From: Diplonema papillatum
Lineage: Eukaryota > Euglenozoa > Diplonemea > Diplonemida > Diplonemidae
Reading direction: 5' to 3'
Length of the DNA: 64,000 nucleotides
NCBI GenBank assembly: GCA_030068145.1
Contig: JAPJBO010000068.1
Location: 400,812 to 464,811, forward strand
Position numbers and translations under genes: made by a program. Positions 32,530-44,425 of the stretch are shown one piece after another. Each line of letters starts with the position of its first letter. Positions within the stretch are counted from its first letter, which is position 1. The notes under the pieces were generated by a model. The model saw only the letters and a program-made list of their open reading frames with translations, was not told where the DNA came from and did no database searches.

Positions 32530-32573
<44 letters not shown>
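32530..32573. repeat. Poly(G) tract
   Basis: About 44 consecutive G. The length in the assembly may be inexact. Such runs can form G-quadruplexes. Confidence 0.9.
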
Positions 32574-32575
<2 letters not shown>

Positions 32576-32912
32576 GAGTGCAGCTGCCTTGTAGTTGATG
32601 TTTTTGACATGTCTTTGACTCTAAATGATCACTGATTCTTGAGGTCCACATCGACGACTTTTGCCTTGGTTTCAGCCTGCATTTTCTCGCGCTTCTTCGT
32701 TTACTCGGCAGCTTTGCTTTCCCGGTCAATATCGGCAAGTAACTCGTCAAGACCTGCTGCCGTCAGCATGTGGACTCATGCCACCCCATGAAGCTGAACA
32801 CCCTCTCTGCGTCTGCTGTACCGGCTGGTACGCGTGTAACGCGCTGTGCAAACTTCGGTAGTTTTGCATCCGGGTTCAGTTTCGACCACATTTCCCACCA
32901 GGCATGATGCGG

Positions 32913-33182
32913 GTCACGTGTAAACCGGGCAGACTCAGTCGTCTTCCCCTATCTGGTCCCGGAACGACGAGCACTGCAGCTGGTACCTTATCTTGAGCAC
33001 TCTGCCCTGCGGCTGACCGTCTCGACGAGCTTGCGTTCAGCGCGAGCGCCAAACCCCAAGGTGCGCCAAGCCTTGATGCTTTAGTCTGGGAAATCGGTAG
33101 CCACTTGACCCGTAGGCCCGTGCTCTGCAGTACCACCGAACACGTGAAGCTTGGCTCCCGTGTAGCAGGCTTTCCCTGGTGC
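32913..33182 (+). repeat. SINE-like repeat S, copy c, with 5' module
   Basis: 32913-32975 repeats the module at 25390-25455. 32993-33182 is repeat S lacking its first 60 or so bases and starting at CTCTGCCCTGCGGCTGACCG. Confidence 0.7.
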
Positions 33183-33625
33183 CTCTCTGGTGGCCTGTAA
33201 AAAAAAAGGGCTTTTTTCGGTTTCGTTTTCGTTTTCATACGTCGGAACGTACTCTGCTCCTCCTACGTACAGGGGTTCCTTGTGCCGCCTGTTTATTCCT
33301 GTGGTGTACCTGGTGTGTTGGTGTGTTTCGAGAGTAAGCTTCTTTCACGACGGAAACCCCCGTTTCGGCCCCTGAGCTCGTTACGCATCCCCCCACACGC
33401 GGGGCACTCGTCAGACGAGTTACGTGTGAGAGGCACGAAACACAGGTAAAGCTGGGTTTAGTGGCGGGCGGAAGCGTTCAACAAAAAGGACCCACTTTGT
33501 AGTTGTGTTGTTTTCTCCCCCACTAGCCTCCTTCGAAATGAGCACAAGGCAGTCCCTCGAGTATTTGCGAACCTTTCCACAACACAAGTTGTTACACAAC
33601 CCCCAAACAAAAAAAAAGGGGTATT
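33183..33625. other. No gene recognised
   Basis: Short homopolymer runs and a copy of CACAAGGCAGTCCCTCGAGT (also near 14750 and 31585). Nothing coding was identified. Confidence 0.5.
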
Positions 33626-33629
33626 TCCC

Positions 33630-33790
33630 TTCGAGCCATCGAAACAAATTTAATTCCCTAACAGCCAGCAAAAACAAATTTATTTCCCTTCGAGCCAGGA
33701 AAACAAATTTAATTCCCTAACAGCCAGCAAAAACAATTGCATTCCCTTACAGCCAGCAAAACAAATTTAATTCCCTTATAGCACTTGACC
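33630..33790 (+). repeat. 29-bp AACAAATTTAATTCCCTT minisatellite
   Basis: About six units of CAGCCAGCAAAAACAAATTT AATTCCCTT. The same unit lies inverted at 37036-37320. Confidence 0.88.
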
Positions 33791-34075
33791 AGAACAGTCC
33801 ACCAGCCTGGACAGCTTGACCGCACCAGTCCCACCAGTCTGGACGCCTGGACAGGATGACCAGTTCTACCAGCCTGGGTGAGAAAACATTGGTTGCCATC
33901 AGAGGAGGACCCGTCCTGCTGTAGGAAGGAGTGGGGGCGAAATGACAAGATTGTTAAAAGTCACACGAATCACAGGAGGTAGAACATGATTCATGGCATT
34001 AAGTTTGAAAGTACGAATCACAGGACGTGGAACATGATTCGTAGGACCGCTGAGCACAAAGTTACCTAGTTTTCA

Positions 34076-34490
34076 AAACACCGCAACGGAGCAGGCGCCC
34101 GGCAGGCATTAGGCTCGGTCAGGACTGATCCCTCACACCGAAGTGATCACGGGTTGCCTTGTGAGCGCTAGATGCGCGGGGCTGAACTCAGGCTGCATGA
34201 GTGGGTTTTGTCAGGTAACGATGGCCCTCCACACCAGATCTCAAGAGTAAGCTTCGTTTCCAAAAGTCGTGATCAAGTCTGTATACCCACAGAAGGCGCG
34301 AACTTAACGCAAGGACCCTTCAGACGTGGAACGCATTGGTCAGAAAGCAAACACCGCAACGGAGCAGGCGCCCGGCAGGCATTAGGCTCGGTCAGGACTG
34401 ATCCCTCACACCGAAGTGATCATGGGTTGCCTTGTGAGCGCTAGGTGCGCGGGGCTGAACTCAGGCTGCATAGTGGGTTTGCTGTACTGC
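34076..34490. repeat. Large tandem duplication of about 275 bp
   Basis: 34076-34217 and 34351-34487 share CACCGCAACGGAGCAGGCGC, GGCATTAGGCTCGGTCAGGA and TGCGCGGGGCTGAACTCAGG with few changes. GC-rich and structured in appearance, it could come from an rDNA spacer, but I could not match it to a known RNA. Confidence 0.75.
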
Positions 34491-35130
34491 CGTAGCATCG
34501 ATCAGCGAGTAAACGTATCCATCCCTGGCCGTGGCGCTCGATGGCTTCGGTAAACCGCATCGCGTATACAGACGAGACTTGACTCCGTACTTAGAGAGCG
34601 AATTCTGTTGATCGTAGAGCAGATGACTTTACGCAGGATGATGCAATATTAACCCCCCCCTTCCCGCTTTGTCCTCCCAAAAAAAAAAGGGGATACCTGC
34701 CAGGATGCATGCCTTTGACGAAACAATCATGGCTCACGAACTAAGCAAAGGGATGGAAGGGATAAGCACACCCTGAAAAAGGATACACATGCGTGCAAAA
34801 GCAAGCCTGTACATATGGAGGAACCGACCGGGTTATTGTGAAACACGCGAACATGCAATAGGAGTAGGGCCCCCCTACATTTTACAGTGCCGTAGGGGGT
34901 CGCGCGGACATGAATCCGTGATTATACAGTGAGTTTGATTATGGTGCTGGAATTGATGTACAGTGAGTTTGATTATGGTGCTGGAATTGATAAAGTAAGA
35001 ATACTGATTGCTCCTGGGGAGTGATCAGTGCTGTAGGGGACCAGTGCCTGTCAACGGCAATGTCGGAAATTGTTTTCTTCAATGTTGTCAGGGAAATGCA
35101 CTTTGCAAATTATGAGCAAAATCTGGAGGC
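34491..35130. other. No gene; 35-bp tandem pair at about 34928-34995
   Basis: CAGTGAGTTTGATTATGGTG CTGGAATTGAT occurs twice. The rest shows no gene. Confidence 0.6.
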
Positions 35131-35134
35131 AATG

Positions 35135-37005
35135 GCCAAAGTGTAAACCCGGCAACAGAGGCCAAAATAGGCCAAACTATCAGTGTGAGACTTAGCTATA
35201 GCTAGCTGATAGCTAGCTATAGCTAGCTAGCTATAGCTGAAAATAGCTAAAATAGCTAAAATAGCTGACTGAGCATTTTCAACGGAAATGTCACTATTGC
35301 GACTATTTTCTCGGATTTTGTGCCGTTTTCCAAAGTTTACCGGGATTTTTCAGGCAGATGATCAGCATGAGGTTCACATGTGCACCGTGCTACCCCCCCC
35401 TCTCGGGCTTCCCCCCTGTAGACTAATGCACAGTAGGACTGGACCGGGGTCTGGCTTGCTGCACTCTGGCAGTCTCTGCTAACAATGCTGGTAGACTTGA
35501 ATCGTAGGGCCTGGGGGAAAACCCGACGCACCACAAACAATCCTTTTCATTTCCGGGTCCATTTCTCGCATCGGAGCTGATCGCGAGCAGGAATTCGAAA
35601 AAAGTCTGCCACGTGGAGTCACGGTGGACCAGCCAAGAAATGTCACCAGCCAGGGATCGATTCCTGTCCTTCCCACTGCAAACCTGGTGTGGTTTCCACG
35701 CCCGGTGCCTGCATCTTGTAAGGACCCCCGAACCACGCACATACTGGATGGTCCCTGGTCTATTTTTCACGGATCTCTTCATCAGAGCTGATCGCGAGCA
35801 AAAAGTCGTCGAAAAAGGTCTTGCTGCGTGAACCAGCAACATAATGCCACCACCAGGGGATCGATACCCGTCCTGCTCAATGCACACCGGGTGGTTTCCA
35901 AGCCCGGTGCTCTGCATCCTGTAAGAACCCACGGACCACGCACGTAGTGTTTGATTCCCGGGTCTATTTTTCACGGATCTCTTCATTGCAGCTGATCGCG
36001 AGCTAAAATTCGTCGAAAAAGGCCTGCCGCGTGGTCCGGCGGGAAAATGCCACCACCCAGGGGATCGATTCCCGTCCTTCTCAATCCACACCTGGCGGCT
36101 CCCACGCCCGGCGCCCTGCAACTTGTAAAGGGCCCCGAACCACGCACATAGTTTTTCGTCTCCGGGTCTATTTTTCACGGATCTCTTCATCAGAGCTGAT
36201 CGCGAGCAAAAAGTCGTCGAAAAAGGTCTGCTGCGTGAACCAGCAACATAATGCCACCACCAGGGGATCGATACCCGTCCTGCTCAATGCACACCGGGTG
36301 GTTTCCAAGCCCGGTGCTCTGCATCCTGTAAGAACCCACGGACCACGCACGTAGTGTTTGATTCCCGGGTCTATTTTTCACGGATCTCTTCATTGCAGCT
36401 GATCGCGAGCTAAAATTCGTCGAAAAAGGCCTGCCGCGTGGTCCGGCGGGAAAATGCCACCACCCAGGGGATCGATTCCCGTCCTTCTCAATCCACACCT
36501 GGCGGCTTCCATGCCCGGCGCCCTGCAACTTGTAAAGGGCCCCGAACCACGCACATAGTTTTTCGTCTCCGGGTCTATTTTTCACGGATCTCTTCATCGG
36601 AGCTGAAAACGAGCAAAAACTCGTCGAAAAAGGTTTGCTACATGGACCAGCGGGAAAATGTCACCAGCCAGGAAATCGATACCCTGCACACGCCGTGACA
36701 CGGCCCGGAGAGGGCGGGGGGGGGTACCAGGGGGGGGTTGGGCGACTCTGAAAACGAGAACGAGGCAGAAACTCTGGTTTCGTCGCAATTTTTTTGCATT
36801 TTTGGGTACCTACCTGAGGTTTTCTGACGAAAAAAACGTGAACATATTTTCAGTCGTCTGGGCAGCTATTTTAGCTATTTTTAGCTATAAATAGCTAAAA
36901 ATAGCTAGCTGGCCAAATAGCTAGCTAAGTCTCACACTGTATATTCATAGTTTTGGGCAAATCGGCCAAAATGGCAAAAAATGGCCAAAATAGGCCTACA
37001 TCCGG
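35135..37005. mobile_element. 1.9-kb element with long AGCTA-rich inverted ends and a repeat-T array
   Basis: Left end 35145-35275 (AGTGTGAGACTTAGCTATAG and many TAGCTAG/AATAGCTA units) is inverted at 36860-36990 (CTAGCTAAGTCTCACACTGT). Both ends also carry GGCCAAAATAGGCC-type bases. Between them lie about six repeat-T units (35480-36690); a two-unit block of about 405 bp is duplicated exactly. The continuous minus-strand open frames over the array (35423-36190 and 36190-36597) are repeats of the same 200-bp unit, not genes. Confidence 0.55.
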
Positions 37006-37035
37006 AAAATGTGAAAATTCCAAAAAAAAAGTGCT

Positions 37036-37320
37036 GTTGCTGGCTATAAGGGAATTAAATTTGTTTTTGCTGGCTCGAAGGGAATTAAATTTGTTTTTGC
37101 TGGCTGTAGGGGAATTAAATTTGTTCTGATGGCTCGAAGGGAATTAAATTTGTTTTGCTGGCTCGAAGGGAAATAAATTTGTTTTTGCTGGCTCGAAGGG
37201 AAAAAGATTTGTTTCTGCTGGCTCGAAGGGAATAGAATTTGTTTTGCTGGCTCGAAGGGAATTAAATTTGTTTTTTGCTGGCTGTTAGGGAATTTCAATT
37301 GTACCTGCTGGCTATAAGGT
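37036..37320 (-). repeat. Inverted copy of the 29-bp minisatellite
   Basis: About nine units of AAGGGAATTAAATTTGTTTT TGCTGGCTCG, the reverse complement of 33630-33790. The pair brackets 3.3 kb that includes the inverted-end element. Confidence 0.88.
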
Positions 37321-37411
37321 AAATTGCTCAAAAAAAAACATGCCAGAAAATAAAGAAGAAGAAAAAAGAAAAAGGCCGTTCCTGGTCCAGGAACGTGACG
37401 GTCAACCACAG

Positions 37412-37640
37412 CTTGCAAAGCTTGAGTCGGAGGCAGCACAGTGCCACAACCCCGTCCGCTTTGCCCTGTGGCTGACCGTCTCGACGAGCTTGTGTTCAGC
37501 AAGCCCCAAGGTGCGCCACGCCTTGATGCTTTAGTTTGGGAAATCGGTAGCCACTTGACCCGTAGGCTCGTGGCTCTGCAGTACCGCCGTACACGTGAAG
37601 TTTGGCTCCCGTGTAGCAGGCTTCCCTGGTACCTAGAACT
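37412..37640 (+). repeat. SINE-like repeat S, copy d
   Basis: It ends 28 bases before the ATG of the DEK-like gene, so it probably supplies the promoter-proximal or 5' UTR sequence. Confidence 0.75.
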
Positions 37641-37668
37641 CACAGAAAATAAAGAAAAATAATTAAAC

Positions 37669-37842
37669 ATGTCCGACGAGGTGCCGACGACGCCGCAGGC
37701 GGCTGAATCGCCGAAGAAGACACCGAAGAAGTCCCCGGGGCCGCGCCTCAGCTTCCTTGAGTCGCTGGGACCCCCTGTCACAGGAGAGCGTGTATCCAAG
37801 AAGCGGAAGCTCGCGACGTTCGAAGAGGAAGAGGTCGAAGTG
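37669..37842 (+). CDS. First exon of a DEK-like chromatin protein
   Basis: ATG at 37669 (context AATTAAACATGTCC), then 58 codons: MSDEVPTTPQAAESPKKTPK, a Ser-Pro-Lys-Lys repeat like those that bind DNA minor grooves, and VSKKRKLATFEEEEVEV with a basic nuclear-localisation-type patch and an acidic end. It stops in phase 0 before GTGTGT. It belongs with 43971-44070 and 44534-45796 on grounds of strand, composition and the matching DEK architecture (basic/acidic N-terminus, SAP-like helix, Lys-rich tail). A middle exon for the conserved centre of DEK is missing from what I can see. Confidence 0.5.
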
Positions 37843-38620
37843 GTGTGTCCAAACTTCCATTCATTGGTTAATAGTACAATCGTACATCCGCGCTGACGGA
37901 GAACAACGGTTGCACGCATGAAAGAGAAAACCGATACGGACTGCACGGCAACCCCTGCTCAACGGCCCGGAAAGTCCGCACCGCGAAAGCGAGCGGGAAT
38001 TGAACTTGACTTGGAAATGGCTAGTTTGACCACATCCTCATCATCGTTGATTCTCCCGACGGACGACGTCATAAAGTAACGCTAGCCCGTGAACAGTGCT
38101 CGCCTGCCTTGGTGGCACTTGCACCTTAAAGAACTCAATGCTCAACGTGTAGGACGTGGGGGGCCCAGGACCACTTGCACAACGCAGTGGACCTGGTGTC
38201 GGTCACATACGCCAAAAACGAAGTTACACGGGTGCGCAACCACATGTGACAGTAAACAGTAAAGTAAACGCGACACAAAGTACGTAAAGGAATGAAAACA
38301 CACTGCCCAGACCCTGCTCTAACAGCACAAAAGGAACCCCCCTTCCCCCTCGCCTCACAAGTCAAACGGAGACTTCAAAAAGCCGACCGCTTACTACAAG
38401 AAACAGTCTAGAAAACGAAGCCAACGAAAAACTTAACCGAACTCTGAAATAGTGTTATTGCAGGAAAACCCCCCCCCAGGGAGGTTTATACCCTGTACAC
38501 GCGAAGAACAAGAAACTTTTGCCTTACAATTTTCATCTCCTTTTGCCTGTTGATGCTGATCGTCCGTTACTTCGTTTATCAGCGGTGGTGGTAAGCGAAG
38601 AACTAAGCACCTGCGTTGTA
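37843..38620 (+). other. Intron start; short ORF and an introner-like 5' fragment
   Basis: 37918-38080 is an open frame of 53 codons from an ATG (MKEKTDTDCTATPAQRP, a basic KSAPRKRAG, then a Ser run) with GC-rich codon use unlike its surroundings. It could be a small exon, but its end lacks a donor. 38150-38205 resembles the 5' end of the 28806 introner (GGACGTGGGGGGCCCAGGAC). Confidence 0.35.
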
Positions 38621-38900
38621 GGAAATGCTGGAGGAGACTGCCAGTTCGAAGGCCCCACTACCGCAACAGAAGTCCTATCTCAAAGGAGGTGCTGGAGCCC
38701 GCACAAAACACCACCCAACTCCCAGCCGATGGTCAACCGGGGACCCTAAAACACCGAACCTTGAAGCCACAATTAGCGCTAGAAACACTCGGAGGAGATG
38801 GGCTGCATTGCCTCAAAAGGACGGTAATGCGCGAAGCAAAAGGCCACAGTAGTTGCACGCAGTACCACTAGCACTTCACCTTTCACTCTGATAACATGCA
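38600..38900 (+). repeat. Repeat B with tail module F
   Basis: GTAGGAAATGCTGGAGGAGA followed by ACACCGAACCTTGAAGCCAC AATTAGCGCTAG. The tail resembles 31640-31695 and, weakly, 47540-47620. Confidence 0.55.
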
Positions 38901-39204
38901 TGAGAGGCACGGCCCAAAACCTAAACTAAGACTTCGCCCTCAATCAGAAAATCGTTGAAGGAAGCGGCAAGAAGCTGTCGGAATGCGGCTGCTTGCTGCG
39001 AAACAAGGCCGGCGTGAACAGTCTTTACGGGTGTGCCGGCCTCTCTTTTCCTTTTGTTGTACACGAATGCAGAGACTAGAAGGTAATTATAATGCGGATA
39101 CATAGCACTTGTACAAGGTTAACTCCTAACGGACGGAGCACTCACGACGTTCTCAGAATTACGGGGCAGTACTCACTTCAGAACGGATCTAGCACGATTG
39201 ATGC

Positions 39205-40640
39205 TGAATCAATTACCTAATCCTTGAAATCTGACCTTGCTGAAGAAACCAAGATAAGCATGACTACCCGCTGACAAGTGGAAGATCGTACGCAAGTTCC
39301 AATCACAACGTTAAGATAAGACGATGAAATCAATTACCTAATCCTTGAAATCTGATCTTGCTGAAGAAACTAGATATGCATGACTACCCGCTGACAAGTG
39401 GAAGATCGTACGCAAGTTCCAATCACAACGTTAAGATAAGACGATGATGAATCAATTACCTAATCCGTGAAATCTGACCTTGCTGAAGACACCAAGATAT
39501 GCATGACTACCCGCTGACAAGTGGAAGATCGTAAGCAAGTTGTTCCAATCACAACGTCAAGACAAGACGATGATGAATCAATTACCTAATCCTTGAAATC
39601 TGACCTTGCTGAAGAAACCAAGATAAGCATGACTACCCGCTGACAAGTGGAAGATCGTACGCAAGTTCCAATCACAACGTTAAGACAAGACGATGAAATC
39701 AATTACCTAATCCTTGAAATCTGATCTTGCTGAAGAAACTAGATATGCATGACTACCCGCTGACAAGTGGAAGATCGTACGCAAGTTCCAATCACAACGT
39801 TAAGACAAGACGATGAAATCAATTACCTAATCCTTGAAATCTGATCTTGCTGAAGAAACCAAGATAAGCATGACTACCCGCTGACAAGTGGAAGATCGTA
39901 CGCAAGTTGTTCCAATCACAACGTCAAGACAAGACGATGATGAATCAATTACCTAATCCTTGAAATCTGATCTTGCTGAAGAAACCAAGATAAGCATGAC
40001 TACCCGCTGACAAGTGGAGTATCGGACGCAAGTTACAGAAGCTGTTTCGAATTACAATGTGAAGACAATACGATGATGAATCTATTACCTAATCCTTGAA
40101 ATCTGACCTTGCTGAAGAAACCAAGATAAGCATGACTACCCGCTGACAAGTGGAAGATCGTACGGAAGTTGTTCCAACCACAACGTTGCGACAAGACGAT
40201 GATGAATCAATTACCTAATCCTTGAAATCTGACCTTGCTGAAGAAACCAAGATAAGCATGACTACCCGCTGACAAGTGGAAGATCGGAAGTAGTTCCAAT
40301 CAGAACGTTAAGACAAGACGATGATGAATCAATTACCTAATCCTTGAAGTCTGATCTTGCTGAAGAAACTAGATAAGCATGACTACCCGCTGACAAGTGG
40401 AAGATCGTACGGAAGTTGTTCCAATCACAACGTGAAGACAAGACGATGATGAATCAATTACCTAATCCTTGAAATCTGATCTTGCTGAAGAAACCAAGAT
40501 AAGCATGACTACCCGCTGACAAGTGGAGGATCGTACGCAAGTTCCAATCACAACGTTAAGACAAGACGATGATGAATCAGTTACCTAATCCTTGAAATCT
40601 GACGTTGCTGAAGTAACCAATATAAGCTTGACTACCCGCT
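39205..40640. repeat. Approx. 120-bp tandem repeat, 12 units
   Basis: Each unit has CAATTACCTAATCCTTGAAA, CTTGCTGAAGAAACCAAGAT, GCATGACTACCCGCTGACAA and TCACAACGTTAAGACAAGAC. Units fall into sub-types by GATGAA or GATGATGAA joints and by TTCC or TTGTTCC, arranged irregularly. Last unit is degenerate. Lies in the DEK-like intron. Confidence 0.95.
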
Positions 40641-40917
40641 GGTTTATGGAGCTGAGAACCTCGTCGTCCGACCGCGCAAGCTGGCTACTACCGTCAGTAG
40701 TAGTACCAGACTTGTCGGCCACTTGTGTCCGTTGACAGGTTTAGATATCATCCATCGCATCCAACGCACTGTGTCCGCGTCGAGGCTATTTCTCTTCGCT
40801 GCCTCAGCAGTGTTCGTGCTATTGGGCAATTTGCGTACCTGCTGCCATCCTTAGATGTGGTCCGGAATGCGAACACGAAGTACGGCGGGATCTCGAAGGA
40901 TTCGAGCCTCCCTGCGG

Positions 40918-41195
40918 GCTTCGGGATTCTCCTTGCCTCCAAGGCAAGGATTCTCTTTGCCTCCTAGGCAAGGATTCTCGTTGCCTCCTGGGCAAAAGGA
41001 TTCTCTTTGCCTCCTAGGCAAAAGGATTCTCTTTGCCTCCTAGGCAAGGATTCTCGTTGCCTCCTAGGCAAAGATTCTCGTTGCCTCCTTGGCAAAAGGA
41101 TTCTCGTTGCCTCCGAGGCAAGGATTCTCGTTGCCTCCTAGGCAAAAGGATTCTCGTTGCCTCCTAGGCAAGGATTCTCCTTGCCTCCTAGGCAA
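40918..41195. repeat. 25-bp repeat with internal palindrome, 11 units
   Basis: GGATTCTCGTTGCCTCCTAG GCAAA. Each unit contains TTGCC and GGCAA separated by TCCTA, so each can form a small hairpin. Variants alter the second position after TTCTC. Confidence 0.92.
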
Positions 41196-41835
41196 CACGA
41201 AACGGCTTATCACGCAATAATATCCACACAGCTTGTGCTACCCCAGCGCCAAAGGAGCCGACCAGGACCAGAAGAAGGATGCCATGCGTGTATGAGTTTC
41301 TTTTCCGTCAAAAGCACCCTGGCTTTGTAGCAAATACTTGAGGATTGCGAAATCTCAAAAATAGTGGTACTCATCGTCAGCATGCCGATACCCTAGCTGA
41401 GGTGCAGGAAACACGATGCCCCCACGCTGTTCCGCATGTACGAGGAGACGTCTGCCCCCGGATTAAGGACGTTGTCCGAAGGCGCCGACACTTACTTTCG
41501 CTCACCTCCTCTTCCAACTCATTCCTATCGATCCGAGCAAAACTGAGGCAGCCGGCAAACCTTCTCGCAACAGAAGCTTTGACGATCCGAATAGGCCCTG
41601 TACAGTAGATGGCTACACTCCGCTCAGGGGTTACCCATTACCGAGCTTCAACACACACATACACCCACAGGAGTTCTCAGGGTTCCCCTGGGTCGGCACA
41701 GACGAAGAAACCGAACAATACGAAGCTCTTAGCAAAAGAATAGCGAAGTGGGCCGTTGGCACGCTAGAGTATGCTGTCATTATTATCGAGCCGAGTACCC
41801 CAAAAGTACGAAGCTTCCGTGCACGGTTTACCGCT

Positions 41836-42440
41836 CGTCGGACAAGGCATGCGTGGCACAGCCCGTGTCTCAGAGGTGGGATGAAGGGCGGCTCAATCTG
41901 TCAAAGGACAACAACACTCGTCGGACAAGGCATGCGTGGCACAGCCCGTGTCTCAGAGGTGAGATGAAGGGCCGGCTCAATCTGTCAAAGGACAATGTCA
42001 CTCGTCGGACAAGGCATGCGTGGCACAGCCCGTGTCTAAGAGGTGGGATGAAGGGCGGCTCAATCTGTCAAAGGACAACAACACTCGTCGGACAAGGCAT
42101 GCGTGGCACAGCCCGTGTCTCAGAGGTGAGATGAAGGGCCGGCTCAATCTGTCAAAGGACAATGTCACTCGTCGGACAAGGCATGCGTGGCACAGCCCGT
42201 GTCTAAGAGGTGGGATGAAGGGCGGCTCAATCTGTCAAAGGACAACAACACTCGTCGGACAAGGCATGCGTGGCACAGCCCGTGTCTAAGAGGTGGGATG
42301 AAGGGCGGCTCAATCTGTCAAAGGACAACAACACTCGTCGGACAAGGCATGCGTGGCACAGCCCGTGTCTCAGAGGTGAGATGAAGGGCACCGGCTCAAT
42401 CTGTCAAAGGACAATGTCACTCGTCGGACAAGGCACGCGT
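41836..42440. repeat. Approx. 84-bp tandem repeat, 8 units
   Basis: CACTCGTCGGACAAGGCATG, then CGTGGCACAGCCCGTGTCT and GGCTCAATCTGTCAAAGGAC. Two unit types (GGGATGAAGGGCGGC and GAGATGAAGGGCCGGC) mostly alternate, showing that the array grew in two-unit steps. Confidence 0.95.
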
Positions 42441-42699
42441 GGTTGAGGTGAGATGACTCGGTAAGAAGAGAGTACCACTCGTCGAACAAACACAGCCAAA
42501 CAAACCACCTGCCAGGGCAGAGGGGGATTCTAGGCGTTGCACTCGACGGCATCACGAACTGAGTGCTGCCCTCAGCACATTTAGGTTGTTCGCCCGCAAG
42601 CTCGATCTGTCAGCCTTCTTACGAGTGTAGGTGATAAACGCAGGGTTGTACTTAGCAACATTTGACGTCCACCCGTATAAAGGTTTGGGGTAGTAAGGG

Positions 42700-42905
42700 A
42701 GCACAGATTTTCGAGACTGGAGGTCCTATGAAACTGCAATGTGAATAGCCTCTATTCGAGCCAACCCGGCTTTTAATGTTGCGAAAGTGTATAGTTTTTG
42801 GACTAGATAATAGTGCGGAGCAAGCTTTTTTTTCCCCTGCCAAAATGCATACGGGTGGCAGAGTGAGCCTACCGGCCCGGGTTCGAACTCCGCCCATGAC
42901 ACTTT
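42700..42905 (+). repeat. Repeat E, plus-strand copy with B box
   Basis: The plus copy of the repeat seen inverted at 11565-11735. It continues through GGTGGCAGAGTGAGCCTACC to GGGTTCGAACTCCGCCC, resembling Pol III A and B boxes but spaced too closely for a full tRNA. Confidence 0.6.
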
Positions 42906-43129
42906 TCCGGTCGAAGTTGTTTTCGAGGTTTGTTGCGTTTAGGGGTCCAATGTGCCCGAAATTTTTTTGCGTTTTTTTGCGGAGTTTCTCAGTATCTCGC
43001 GGTATTTGGGTCACCACGGGAATCACCACGGGAAGCGGAGTCGGGGGGGGGTCCAGGGGGGGGTCTCCCCCCCGGGTACTGGCGCCGAACTTGCCAACAC
43101 AGGCTAAACTTGCTACCACACGCTGAACG

Positions 43130-43555
43130 CAGCATCACCAGCACCCGACCTTTGCTTCGCCCGAACTTTGCTTTGCTTCATCAGAACTTAGCTTCGCCCG
43201 AACTCAGCTGCGCCCGAACTTTGGTTCACTGGAACTTAGCTTCGCCCGAACTTTGCTTCACCAGAACTTGGCTTCACCCGAACTTTGCTTCGCCCGAACT
43301 TTGCTTCACCAGAACTTAGCTTCACCCGAACTTTGCTGCGCCCGAACTTTGGCTCACTGGAACTTAGCTTCGCCCGAACTTTGCTTCACCAGAACTTAAC
43401 TTCACCCGAACTCAGCTGCGCCCGAACTTTGCTTCGCCCGAACTTTGGTTCACCAGATATTTGCATCAACCCAAACTTAGCTGCGCCCGAACTTTACTGT
43501 TCCCCGAACTTTAACTGCTGCCTCCAGTCTCGCCCCGCGCCGGCCTTTAGCCGAG
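43130..43555 (+). repeat. CCCGAACTTTGCTTCACC minisatellite and flanking module
   Basis: About 20 irregular units of CCCGAACTTTGCTTC, GCCCGAACTTAGCT and CACCAGAACTTAGCTT, closed by CTGCCTCCAGTCTCGCCCCG. It is the inverse of 32240-32480. Confidence 0.85.
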
Positions 43556-43574
43556 CGCACGTACTTTCCTCAGC

Positions 43575-43735
43575 GGGCCAAGATACCAGGGAAAGCCTGC
43601 TACACGGGAGCCAAGCTTCACGTGTTCGGCGGTACTGCAGAGCCACGGGCCTACGGGTCAAGTGGCTACCGATTTCCCAAACTAATGCACCAAGGCGTGG
43701 CGCATCTTTGGGGCTTGGCGCTCGCGCTGAACTTA
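43575..43735 (-). repeat. SINE-like repeat S, copy e
   Basis: Minus-strand copy from ACCAGGGAAAGCCTGCTACA to GGCGCTCGCGCTGAAC, truncated relative to copy a. Confidence 0.75.
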
Positions 43736-43970
43736 AGGAGAAAAGCAGAAAGCGAAACTGGAGTTTTCGTTGACCGCACCACCTTGAGCCCAAATCCTGG
43801 ACGTGGTTTCAGGTGGCAAGTTCGCGAATTGTCATGATCAGAAGGTCCTACTTGGGCGGTTCAGTTTCCTCGTGGCTAACACGAAAAGGTGGGTCCCCCA
43901 GATCCTCCCCCTTGTGTAGGCGAAATCCTGGTTGGACGGAATTGAGCAAAGATTTCCACACGAAACACAG

Positions 43971-44070
43971 GGCAGCATGCGACGCGGTAGGTCTGCAGCC
44001 GGGCAAGAAGAGGGAAACGACAGCCGAGAGAATCATGGACTTCCTCAGCAAGCCGACAGCGAAAGCGACG
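43971..44070 (+). CDS. DEK-like SAP-type exon
   Basis: Follows ACGAAACACAG and reads AACDAVGLQPGKKRETTAER then IMDFLSKPTAKAT, ending in phase 0 before GTATGT. This fits the region of DEK in which a Cys-x-x-Leu-Asp helix, a Gly-Lys/Asp-Lys turn and an ILxFLMxP helix form the second half of the SAP-type DNA-binding module. It begins with one leftover base, so the preceding exon must end in phase 2, which the exon at 37669 does not: another exon has to lie between. Confidence 0.55.
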
Positions 44071-44214
44071 GTATGTCTTCTCTGTTTTACATAAACGCCC
44101 TTTGTCATTCTCCAGGCGACCGTTCAAATATGGAAGAAGCCACCTGGAGGTCCAACCTCTTTGGTCCGTTCTTCTGGCCGGAAGCCCGGAATTCGTACAG
44201 CCTCTGGGGGGGGA

Positions 44215-44425
44215 GGGGCGGATCCAGCCAGCCTACTCTGCTTGCCATGCGTATTTGTCCTTTCAGCCTAATATGGCGAATCCTTAAGAAAAGGAGGGGC
44301 GGATCCAGCCAGCCTACTCTGCTTGCCATGCGTATTTGTCCTTTCAGCCTAATATGGCGAATCCTTAAGAAAAGGAGGGGCGGATCCAGCCAGCCTACTC
44401 TGCTTGCCATGCGTATTTGTCTTGT
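44215..44425. repeat. 80-bp tandem repeat, about 2.7 units
   Basis: AGGGGCGGATCCAGCCAGCC TACTCTGCTTGCCATGCGTA, then TTTGTCCTTTCAGCCTAATA. It lies in the short intron between the last two DEK-like exons. Each unit holds TCCTTTCAG, a plausible acceptor. Confidence 0.9.

Noticed and set aside
34076..34490. rRNA genes
   Set aside because: GC-rich, duplicated and structured, but none of the conserved SSU, LSU, 5.8S or 5S landmarks could be found.
35423..36597. Minus-strand frames of 255 and 135 codons with repeated MKRSVKNRPG
   Set aside because: They span repeat-T units that also occur in non-coding settings, and the periodic protein reflects DNA repeats.
42776..43126. A 116-codon gene starting MLRKCIVFGLD
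   Set aside because: It covers repeat E, found inverted at 11.6 kb in a non-coding context.
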